A DNA stretch of 5,032 nt. It comes from Campylobacterota bacterium (GTDB lineage: Bacteria; Campylobacterota; Campylobacteria; Campylobacterales; SZUA-545). The position numbers and the translations under genes were made by a program. Every line of letters begins with the position of its first letter. Positions within the stretch are counted from its first letter, which is position 1. Positions 1 to 5,032 of this stretch are shown here, one piece after another. The stretch lies in the NCBI GenBank assembly GCA_003561815.1, contig PWVP01000223.1:1-5032 (forward strand), written 5' to 3'. The notes under the pieces were generated by a model, which made no database searches, was not told the DNA's origin, and was given only the letters and a program-made list of their open reading frames with translations.

Positions 1-1600
1 GTGCCGGTACGCCTTGGGCAAATTCGTACGGTTCGGGATACAGCTCCTTCATGGCATTCCAGTTGTTATCGACGAAGTCACCAGTCTGCCAGCCGAAGTA
101 GACGTCGTCTCCCTCGAAGACGGTGGCGTCATGCCCGTGCAGAAGACCCGTGCCCAGAAGCACCAGGCCCTGCTCCTCGTCGGAGATGTCGAATACGCCG
201 CTGGTGTGCAGGATGGCCTTTTCATGCTGCAGGGCGATCCAGGACTGCTCGTACTTGGTGCTGGTGACCGTCACGTCGTGCAGCGTGGGCTCGGCAGGAC
301 GATAGGTTTCTCGATACTTGAGCGACTTGCCCACGTACATGCCGGTGAAGCCGCCGTCGAAGTGCAGGTTGGTGATGTCGGCATCGCCGAAGACGTACAG
401 GATGCCGTTTTCGTCAGTGAGAGGATGCGGTCTCAGGGTGATGTTCTGCAGTACCGCATCGTTGCTGCCGATATGCGCCTTCACGTAGAAGGTGGTATCG
501 GTGATGTTGACGTTACTGATGAACATCGGCGTCCGGTAGAACGCACAGTTCTCGATGGTCAGGTTCCTGGTCGCCCAGGACGACTGCACCTGGTACCAGT
601 CTTTGAACGTTACGTCCAGGCCGAGATTGGCGAAGGTGATGGAGTCGCCGGCCGTTCTGATCGAGCCAGCATAGGGATCGGGGGCCATCAAGGCACCCAT
701 TCCGTCACCCAGCGCCTGCGTACCGGCCTCCGGATCGAAGCTTGTCACCAACGTGCCGTCACCCTCGAATATCAGCGACGCACCCCAATCGATGGTCAGA
801 CTGTAGCCGGCGAAGTTCAGCAGCTCCAGATCATAGGTGATGCGCAGCTGCGGAACGGTGAGGGTGAAACTGGCACCCAACGTAATTCGGGGAACCTGCC
901 GGTTAATGGCCGAGACGAATCCGTCCTGGTCATATACCGTCTCCTCATCGAGAATCACTTCGTTCTCTTCCAACACCGTCACGATGGCCGTGGCGGTCAC
1001 ATCGTCCGGATTGCTGACGCCCTCCGGAAGATCCACCAGTGTGCCCTCAAGCTCGTAGTCATCAGGGGTAGTGCAATCGTAGGGTCCCTCGAGCCAGACC
1101 ACGCTCACGTTAATGGTCGAGGCATCGTCCAACTCGACGGTCACCGTGCTCTGCAGGTTGAGGTCCCCAAAGGCAGTGCAGAACTCAACCTCCCTGACAA
1201 CCTGCTCCGCATCGACGATTACCAGGTCTTCCGGCTCGGGCTCGATCGGCTCCTCCTCGCCATCGTCACCGATGATCCAGGCCAGCGCGTCCAGGATGGC
1301 TGCTTCCTGATTCGGCGTGGCTTCGTCACTGGTGGCGATGTTGGCTACCGGATCATCATTGATGCGGAACCAGATGTCCTCCATGGTCAACCCCTGATCG
1401 GTGATCAAAGAGTTGATCAGGGCTTCCGCGTCCGCCGGGTGAGCGATCAGGTAACCGATGCTGACCGCGGTGTCACCGATGAATACTGAGTGCTCCGGTA
1501 ACCCATCGTCGGCTTGTGCCACCGACGGTGCGACGGCAAAGACCAGCGCCAGGGCCAGAACTACTGCCAGTATGCTTGTCAGTCGCTTAAGATTAACCAC
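1..1600 (-). CDS. Exported Ig-like / beta-helix surface protein, 3' end cut off by window edge
   Basis: Read on the minus strand, a frame without stops runs from a GTG at 1600 to the window edge, giving 533 residues without the C-terminus. Residues 1-30 form a clear signal peptide (basic VNLKR, hydrophobic core LAVVLALALVFAV, cleavage after VAQA). Residues about 36-112 form a small domain containing VSIGYLIAHPADAEALI. An acidic Pro/Glu linker follows (114-125). Residues about 126-210 match the pattern of a group-4 bacterial Ig-like domain (STVTVELDD, then LEGTLVDLPEGVSNP) and carry two cysteines, C141 and C176, that could pair. From about 240 onward, short beta strands with recurring N-I-T / L-T-I turns (RNLTIENCAF, NVNITDTTF, LQNITLRPH, ADITNLHFDG) suggest a right-handed beta-helix. 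I see no catalytic motif and assign no enzyme activity; adhesion or polysaccharide binding is possible. It probably shares a transcript with the SLH gene 85 bases upstream. The reading frame is certain; the fold is inferred. Confidence 0.88.
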   Translation of the reverse strand, partial: MVNLKRLTSILAVVLALALVFAVAPSVAQADDGLPEHSVFIGDTAVSIGYLIAHPADAEALINSLITDQGLTMEDIWFRINDDPVANIATSDEATPNQEAAILDALAWIIGDDGEEEPIEPEPEDLVIVDAEQVVREVEFCTAFGDLNLQSTVTVELDDASTINVSVVWLEGPYDCTTPDDYELEGTLVDLPEGVSNPDDVTATAIVTVLEENEVILDEETVYDQDGFVSAINRQVPRITLGASFTLTVPQLRITYDLELLNFAGYSLTIDWGASLIFEGDGTLVTSFDPEAGTQALGDGMGALMAPDPYAGSIRTAGDSITFANLGLDVTFKDWYQVQSSWATRNLTIENCAFYRTPMFISNVNITDTTFYVKAHIGSNDAVLQNITLRPHPLTDENGILYVFGDADITNLHFDGGFTGMYVGKSLKYRETYRPAEPTLHDVTVTSTKYEQSWIALQHEKAILHTSGVFDISDEEQGLVLLGTGLLHGHDATVFEGDDVYFGWQTGDFVDNNWNAMKELYPEPYEFAQGVPA

Positions 1601-1609
1601 TTTGCTTTT

Positions 1610-1616
1610 CCCTCCC
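1610..1616 (-). promoter_or_regulatory. Ribosome binding site GGGAGGG
   Basis: The minus strand reads GGGAGGG, then nine bases, then GTG at 1600. No ATG is available nearby, and the signal peptide starts directly at this GTG, so the site decides the start. Confidence 0.7.
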
Positions 1617-1633
1617 TTTCTAGAGGTCTTCTC

Positions 1634-1647
1634 CTGGGGTATCCCAG
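1634..1647 (-). other. Short hairpin in the SLH / beta-helix gene junction (proximal to the downstream gene)
   Basis: The minus strand reads CTGGG-ATAC-CCCAG, a five-base-pair GC-rich stem with a four-base loop, 34 bases before the start of the downstream gene. It is followed by GAGAAG rather than a U-tract, so it does not look like an intrinsic terminator. It could be an mRNA-processing or stability element in a shared transcript. The role is inference. Confidence 0.4.
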
Positions 1648-1662
1648 CCCACAAAGGACTGC

Positions 1663-1677
1663 CCCCGTAGGCCGGGG
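1663..1677 (-). other. Short hairpin just after the SLH gene stop
   Basis: Eight bases after the TAA stop the minus strand reads CCCCG-GCCTA-CGGGG, a five-pair stem. What follows (GGCAGTCCTTTGTGGG) has no run of U, so it would be at best a weak terminator. With the second hairpin at 1634-1647 it fills most of the 85-base junction. This fits a partial attenuator or a stability element that lets the downstream gene be expressed at a different level from the SLH gene. Confidence 0.4.
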
Positions 1678-1685
1678 TTGTTACC

Positions 1686-3881
1686 TTACTCAAGCTCCAA
1701 ATCGATCTCGAAAGCGTGCTGACCGAATGCGTCCGGGATCGTCAAAGTACCCGTGGCCAACACCGTACCGTCGGAATCTGTGATCTGAAGCGTCGTCTCG
1801 CCGGTGCCCATGAAGGTCACCGGAACCTCGCCGTCGATCTCCCGAAGAGCCGTACTCGCGACTACGCTGAAGTGAGTGGCACCTGCCACATCCTCAACCT
1901 CGTACACGTACACGTCGTTGAAGCCCAGAGCACCGACCTGAATCATACCGGTGGCAGTGGGATCCGGATCCGGATCCACCGGCGGCTCTACTTCTTCTTC
2001 CAGAAGCCGGACATAACCGACTATCTCGTCTTCGATGTCGAAGAGCTCGACGATGTCGCCTGCCTTGAGGTCTGTGCGACCGATGAACTTCTCGGTAACT
2101 TCGTTGTAGTAGAAGACATCCTCGTCGAGGACGAAGTTCTGACCGTCAACGCGGATGTAGGTGGATGTGCTGGTGGCAAACTCACCAGTATGGAACGATA
2201 CCGGCTCAGAGACGACGATGTCCTCGTTGACTTCCACCAAGACGACCATGCCGAGCATGGCAAGCTCAAAGCCAACTACGTCCTCAAGCGCTACCTCAGT
2301 GCCATCAGCCAGCTCGACGAGCAGGTCGTCTTCGCCATACTCCACAACCTTGGCGAAGAAGGCATCTTCGGTAACTACCACATCAAGGATAGCGCGGATC
2401 GTGTCAGTGCTGTCCAGAAGCAGCGTGTAGTCGTTACCGACTACGAAGGCTAGGTCCTTGAAGTCATACCTGACACCATCGACCCGGACGAAATCGGCAC
2501 CGATGCTCGTGATCTCGCCCTCGATGATGCTGTCGGTGAGAACCGAGACGTAGGTAGCGTAAGCGCCATCTTCGTCGGAGTTGCCCTCTGTGCGGACGGT
2601 GACGATGGGCTTCGCATCCTCCCAGGTGTCCTGGAAGTCCTCAAAGGCCTCCTCCAGCTCTTCGAGGGTAACCTCTTCACCATTGAGGAGAATCACGGTG
2701 CTGTCGTCAATCTCGAGCTCGACGGTGGGGTTGACCGTCACTACGATATAGCCGAAGTCTTCCTCGTCGTCATACATGTTAACGTCAACGAGGAATACGT
2801 CTTCGTACGTGTCAATAGTAGCGTTGATCTCGACGACGTCACCGTCGTCATCGAAAGTGATGGTGACTACCTCGTCCTTGAGCTCGGCAAATGCCTCGGC
2901 AATGGTGTCGAACACCTCATCACAATCGTTGACGACCAGGGTGACCTCATCTGCCAGGTCATAGCGGTCACCAGCGACGGTGATGTCGTCACGGAACGTG
3001 GAGTGAGCAGTCCACTTACCGGTAACCGTGACTACAGAGACATCCTCGACGAACCTGATGAAGGCTACGTCTCCGGCCTTATCGAGAAGGAACTCGACAT
3101 CGGCGTCAACGAGGTCGGCGAGCTCGTCAGCACCATAGAGAGCGACCTTGCTGGCCAGATCATAGGTCTTGCCAGCGATCCTGATGGTCGAAGCGGTCAC
3201 CGAAGTAACCGTGCCCTCTTCGTACTCGAACAGGGTTTCCTCGTCCTCTTCATCCGGCTCTTCGCCATCAACAGCGACGAACACGTTGAACATCGCGTTG
3301 TAGACCATGCGCGCCATGTCCTCGCGGAGCACCGGTACGGTGGTCGGGTGAATAATGTAGATGTCATCGCAGATGATGCCGACGTCGATGGCGGTGGCTA
3401 TCCATGCAGCCGGCCAGGGACCCTCAACCTCGTATCCCAGGACGTTCAGCAGCATGGTGGATGCCTCGGCGAAGTTCACGTCGTTGTTGGGACGGAACGT
3501 GCCGTCAGGGTATCCAGCTATCACTCCATAGGCCTGGGCAGCGTTGACCCATCCCCACATCCAGCTGTCGGGGACGTCCGGGAACACCGGAGGAGTCATC
3601 TCGAAAGCCGTGGCGACCCTCTCCTTGCCCATCACGCGAATCGCGGTCACCGCAAACTCTGCCCGAGTCAGCGGATGGAACGGACGCGCTGTGCCGTCGG
3701 GATAGCCGATGTAGACGCCCGTGGCACCGAGAACCGCAAAGTCCTCGACGAACTCGGAAAGAGTTGCGTCCTCCCACAGAGCCTCGACGACTTCGACTTC
3801 CGTGGCCGCTAACGCGCCCGTGCCCAGAACGCTGACCAGGAAAATCGCGACGACAGTTAGTACTGATAACTTGCGTCTCAC
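1686..3881 (-). CDS. S-layer homology (SLH) domain surface protein with tandem beta modules
   Basis: A 731-residue exported protein, start GTG at 3881 with an ideal Shine-Dalgarno. Residues 1-25 are a signal peptide (MRRK, hydrophobic core, cleavage after GALA). SLH segments, which in this family bind secondary cell-wall polysaccharide, lie at about 42-84 (GYPDGTARPFHPLTRAEFA), 99-150 (FPDVPDSW, GYPDGTFRP, NFAEA) and a degenerate third at about 155-200 (LREDMARMVYNA, no GYPDG). An acidic linker follows (205-222). Then come about six beta-rich modules, roughly 222-280, 285-357, 365-450, 454-502, 507-560 and 565-626, several sharing G-x-[IV]-T-S...[IV]-R-[VI]-x-G-x-x-[YF]-[DV]. A PPVDPDPDPT linker (633-642) leads to a last beta-rich domain (643-731). 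Residues 201-400 contain 55 Asp/Glu and only 9 Lys/Arg. The likely role is S-layer or cell-surface structure, anchored non-covalently. The SLH call is firm; the module boundaries are read by eye. Confidence 0.95.
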   Translation of the reverse strand: MRRKLSVLTVVAIFLVSVLGTGALAATEVEVVEALWEDATLSEFVEDFAVLGATGVYIGYPDGTARPFHPLTRAEFAVTAIRVMGKERVATAFEMTPPVFPDVPDSWMWGWVNAAQAYGVIAGYPDGTFRPNNDVNFAEASTMLLNVLGYEVEGPWPAAWIATAIDVGIICDDIYIIHPTTVPVLREDMARMVYNAMFNVFVAVDGEEPDEEDEETLFEYEEGTVTSVTASTIRIAGKTYDLASKVALYGADELADLVDADVEFLLDKAGDVAFIRFVEDVSVVTVTGKWTAHSTFRDDITVAGDRYDLADEVTLVVNDCDEVFDTIAEAFAELKDEVVTITFDDDGDVVEINATIDTYEDVFLVDVNMYDDEEDFGYIVVTVNPTVELEIDDSTVILLNGEEVTLEELEEAFEDFQDTWEDAKPIVTVRTEGNSDEDGAYATYVSVLTDSIIEGEITSIGADFVRVDGVRYDFKDLAFVVGNDYTLLLDSTDTIRAILDVVVTEDAFFAKVVEYGEDDLLVELADGTEVALEDVVGFELAMLGMVVLVEVNEDIVVSEPVSFHTGEFATSTSTYIRVDGQNFVLDEDVFYYNEVTEKFIGRTDLKAGDIVELFDIEDEIVGYVRLLEEEVEPPVDPDPDPTATGMIQVGALGFNDVYVYEVEDVAGATHFSVVASTALREIDGEVPVTFMGTGETTLQITDSDGTVLATGTLTIPDAFGQHAFEIDLELE
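1960..1977. repeat. Three tandem GGATCC hexamers inside the SLH gene
   Basis: GGATCC occurs three times head to tail. Each unit is itself a palindrome, so both strands read the same. In the SLH gene the array encodes the Asp-Pro repeats of the linker before the C-terminal domain. A six-base unit keeps frame, so gain or loss of copies would lengthen or shorten the linker without breaking the protein. Confidence 0.9.
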
Positions 3882-3888
3882 TGATTGT

Positions 3889-3896
3889 ACCTCCTT
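3889..3896 (-). promoter_or_regulatory. Strong ribosome binding site AAGGAGGT for the SLH gene
   Basis: The minus strand reads AAGGAGGT followed by ACAATCA and then GTG at 3881. This is essentially a full anti-16S match at optimal spacing. It fixes the GTG start and suggests high translation, as expected for an abundant surface protein. Confidence 0.9.
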
Positions 3897-3970
3897 CTCT
3901 TGGTATGTGTTGTGCTTTCGACCACCCAGGAGCTGAGATTTTGGGCGGCCGTTCAGGGCTTAGAATTCAT

Positions 3971-3984
3971 CGGCAGCGTTGCCG
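3971..3984 (-). other. Small hairpin in the presumed SLH mRNA leader
   Basis: The minus strand reads CGGCA-ACGC-TGCCG, a five-pair perfect stem with a four-base loop, about 90 bases before the SLH start. No U-tract follows, so it is not a terminator. If transcription starts near 4053 it lies in the 5' leader and could stabilise the message. Confidence 0.35.
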
Positions 3985-4059
3985 AATCCTGCAACCTGCT
4001 AATTACAAACTGGTTACACCGCCCGATGCATCCGTTTTTCCCCGAACCTCGCACCATTA

Positions 4060-4088
4060 AGTGTAATAGGGCTTATTCGCCGAAGCAA
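4060..4088 (-). promoter_or_regulatory. Candidate sigma-A promoter for the SLH gene
   Basis: On the minus strand, TTGCTT (4083-4088) is separated by 17 bases from TACACT (4060-4065). The -35 matches the consensus at three positions and the -10 at four. The surroundings are AT-rich and the spacing is ideal. It would give a leader of about 170 bases before the SLH start. The match is modest, so this is a best guess only. Confidence 0.35.
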
Positions 4089-4170
4089 TGGGTTTTGTGC
4101 TTTTGTAATCGAATGTTCAACGTGGGTCGCAGCATGAACGCTTCACGCAAGCAAGAATGAAGAACCAGAC

Positions 4171-4188
4171 GGGAGAGATATCTCACCC
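4171..4188. promoter_or_regulatory. Imperfect 18-base dyad (GGG-A-GAGATATCTC-A-CCC)
   Basis: A perfect ten-base palindrome GAGATATCTC is flanked on each side by A and then GGG/CCC. The whole 18 bases are therefore two-fold symmetric except for one A/A position per arm. This shape is typical of a dimeric repressor or activator site. It lies upstream of the candidate SLH promoter. No bound protein can be named. Confidence 0.35.
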
Positions 4189-4277
4189 TATCGTGGCTGG
4201 TCATATCCCCCGCTCGCTGAGCAAAGAGCTGCCCGCGCTCGCCAATCACGTCTTTTGATCGCTAGCAGCCCTCTGTA

Positions 4278-4286
4278 TGCTATAAT
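4278..4286 (+). promoter_or_regulatory. Candidate plus-strand extended -10 promoter (TGCTATAAT)
   Basis: A perfect TATAAT preceded by TGn gives an extended -10 element, which can work without a good -35. The nearest -35-like TTGATC (4255-4260) is 20 bases away, longer than usual. Transcription would start near 4293 and run to the right, antisense to ribU. There is no plus-strand gene for it to serve, so it is either an antisense RNA promoter or chance. Confidence 0.35.
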
Positions 4287-4348
4287 GTGGGATGCTAGTT
4301 CACCTCGACGGGACCCGAACTCCAAGCTCTCACCTCACGCCGCCCAGC

Positions 4349-4894
4349 TCATATCCGCAGCTGGCTTCTCACCAGGTCCGCGGTCCTCCGGTAGAGCAGC
4401 ATGGTCATGAGGGTGCTTATGGCACCGCGAAGCAGGTTGAACGGTATCACGGCCGTCGCCACCAGCGATCCCACCTGCTCGGTGGGGATCCCCCATATGG
4501 GCAGGGCAACATAAATGTTCAAAAAGACCCCTACCACGGTGAAGAGTACCGTCCCGATCAGCATTCCAATGAGCGCTCCCCAACGGTCACGCTTCACCCA
4601 GTGATAAATAGCTCCTGCCGCCAGTATGAAGACCAGGGTGGTGCTCCAGTTCATGAAGGTACCTACGAGACCGTGCCTGGCGCGTGTCAAAAAATACAGT
4701 GCGTTCTTGATGGTTACGATGAAGAACCCCGCCACCGGACCCATGGAAAATGTCCCTATGAGAACCGGGACATCGCTGAAATCATAGCTCATCCAGGGTG
4801 CTGCCGGCAGTATCGGGAACTTGGGAAACCACATCAACACGGTAGCAATGGCTCCAAAGAAGGCAATGGCTATTAGGCGTCTGGTGGACTTCAC
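4349..4894 (-). CDS. ribU: Riboflavin ECF transporter S component (RibU-like)
   Basis: A 181-residue, very hydrophobic membrane protein, the usual size for an ECF S component, starting at GTG 4894 after AAGGGG at 8-base spacing. It binds riboflavin in the membrane and would work with the EcfA/EcfA'/EcfT module, which is not in this window. About six membrane helices are expected, beginning at about residue 6 and ending near 168. Family features seen: an AxxxA motif in helix 1 (A11-A15, AFFGA), which contacts EcfT in other S components; the SYDFSDVPVLIG stretch (36-47) before helix 2; GPVAGFFIVTIKNALYFL (52-69); NIYVALPIWG (126-135); and PFNLLRG (151-157). The FMN riboswitch directly upstream supports riboflavin as the substrate independently of the protein sequence. 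It is probably monocistronic, because about 470 non-coding bases follow. Confidence 0.92.
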   Translation of the reverse strand: MKSTRRLIAIAFFGAIATVLMWFPKFPILPAAPWMSYDFSDVPVLIGTFSMGPVAGFFIVTIKNALYFLTRARHGLVGTFMNWSTTLVFILAAGAIYHWVKRDRWGALIGMLIGTVLFTVVGVFLNIYVALPIWGIPTEQVGSLVATAVIPFNLLRGAISTLMTMLLYRRTADLVRSQLRI

Positions 4895-4923
4895 GAATCC
4901 TTCCCCTTTCCTGACCTCGGGGC

Positions 4924-4951
4924 AAGAAGAAACCCCAGAGCAATCTGGGGC
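4924..4951 (-). terminator. Riboswitch expression-platform terminator upstream of ribU
   Basis: The minus strand reads CCCCAGA-TTGC-TCTGGGG, a seven-pair GC-rich stem with a four-base loop, extendable by a G-U pair. TTTCTTCTT follows immediately. It sits between the FMN aptamer and the ribU start, 30 bases before the GTG. This is the classical layout in which FMN binding favours premature termination. The interrupted U-tract suggests moderate efficiency. Confidence 0.85.
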
Positions 4952-4962
4952 GTCGGGAGATC

Positions 4963-5032
4963 AATCTTCTTCCGTCCGGACTGTACCGTCGGCGCTGGAA
5001 TCTCACCAGCTCAACCGCCCCTGCTGGAGACA
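4963..5032 (-). promoter_or_regulatory. FMN riboswitch (RFN element), 3' half; 5' half beyond window edge
   Basis: The minus strand contains the conserved 3' half of the RFN aptamer: the hairpin GCTGG-TGAGATT-CCAGC (4994-5010), the invariant block GCCGACGGT followed by CAGTCCGGACGG (4972-4993), and the closing P1 strand GGAAGAAGA (4965-4973). These fit the family pattern GGTGAAATTCC / GCCGACGGT / AGTCCGGATG / GGAGAAG. The 5' P1 strand, the GGGGCAGGGTGAAATTCCC block and the first hairpins must lie beyond 5032. FMN binding stabilises P1 and shuts down downstream expression, here of ribU. Confidence 0.92.

Larger units (their letters stand above)
3897..4348. other. Gene-free intergenic region between ribU and the SLH gene
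   Basis: About 450 bases without a supportable gene on either strand, visibly richer in A+T than the flanking genes, especially about 4000-4120. It holds a candidate minus-strand promoter (4060-4088), a small hairpin (3971-3984), an 18-base dyad (4171-4188) and a plus-strand extended -10 (4278-4286). I found no convincing intrinsic terminator for ribU: no GC stem followed by a U-run on the minus strand just below 4349. No tRNA cloverleaf or known riboswitch core was recognised. Confidence 0.6.

Noticed and set aside
14..1489. A 491-codon plus-strand open frame opposite the beta-helix gene
   Set aside because: It is codon-aligned antisense to the minus-strand gene, so its openness only requires that the gene avoids TTA, CTA and TCA codons, as GC-rich genes do. 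It lacks an SD, signal or recognisable domain, whereas the minus frame has SD, signal peptide and an Ig-like pattern.
1716..3812. Long plus-strand open frames (1716-2453 and 3003-3812) opposite the SLH gene
   Set aside because: Same codon-aligned antisense effect. The minus-strand frame encodes unmistakable SLH domains with a perfect SD.
3900..4150. Cyclic-di-GMP or other riboswitch in the SLH leader
   Set aside because: None of the conserved cores I know (for example the GCAAACC and GGGACGCAAAGCC blocks of c-di-GMP-I) are present.
3885..4160. A 91-codon plus-strand open frame in the intergenic region
   Set aside because: It starts at TTG with no ribosome binding site, overlaps the SLH gene's own Shine-Dalgarno region in antisense and matches no family I recognise.
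4195..4345. Possible tRNA-like or terminator structure after ribU
   Set aside because: Short inverted repeats such as AGTTC/GAACT and GCTC/GAGC occur, but there is no cloverleaf and no stem followed by a U-run.
4292..4876. A 194-codon plus-strand open frame opposite ribU
   Set aside because: Codon-aligned shadow of ribU, and its composition is not protein-like. The upstream TATAAT is kept only as a possible antisense RNA promoter.

Overview
The window reads as a chromosomal stretch from a Gram-positive, Clostridia-like Bacillota bacterium with fairly GC-rich DNA. That placement is an inference. It rests on S-layer homology (SLH) domains, an FMN-riboswitch-controlled RibU-type vitamin transporter, a canonical AAGGAGGT ribosome binding site, GTG start codons and Rho-independent termination. 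I cannot name a genus.

All three supported genes lie on the minus strand, so the biological order runs from high to low coordinates. At the right edge (about 4924-5032) is the 3' half of an FMN (RFN) riboswitch, followed by an intrinsic terminator hairpin. Thirty bases after the terminator begins ribU, the substrate-binding S component of a riboflavin ECF transporter (4349-4894). Its regulation is readable: FMN-dependent premature termination of a riboflavin-uptake gene. Next comes a gene-free stretch of about 470 bases (3882-4348). It is more AT-rich than the genes and holds a possible promoter for the next gene, an 18-base dyad, a small hairpin and a TATAAT box facing the other way.

Then comes a large exported, very acidic SLH protein (1686-3881, 731 aa). 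It has a signal peptide, three SLH segments of which the third is degenerate, about six related beta-rich modules, a Pro-Asp linker encoded by three tandem GGATCC hexamers, and a C-terminal beta-rich domain. After an 85-base junction with two short hairpins and no U-tract, a second exported protein begins at 1600 and runs off the left edge (533 residues visible). It has a signal peptide, a small N-terminal domain, an acidic linker, a group-4 bacterial Ig-like domain and a long region resembling a right-handed beta-helix.

The two exported proteins are probably cotranscribed and form a cell-surface locus; ribU appears to be an independent transcription unit. The long plus-strand open frames are codon-aligned antisense shadows of these genes. 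No tRNA, rRNA, CRISPR array or mobile element was seen. The least familiar part is the surface-protein pair; the most mechanistically informative part is the riboswitch and its possible antiterminator.
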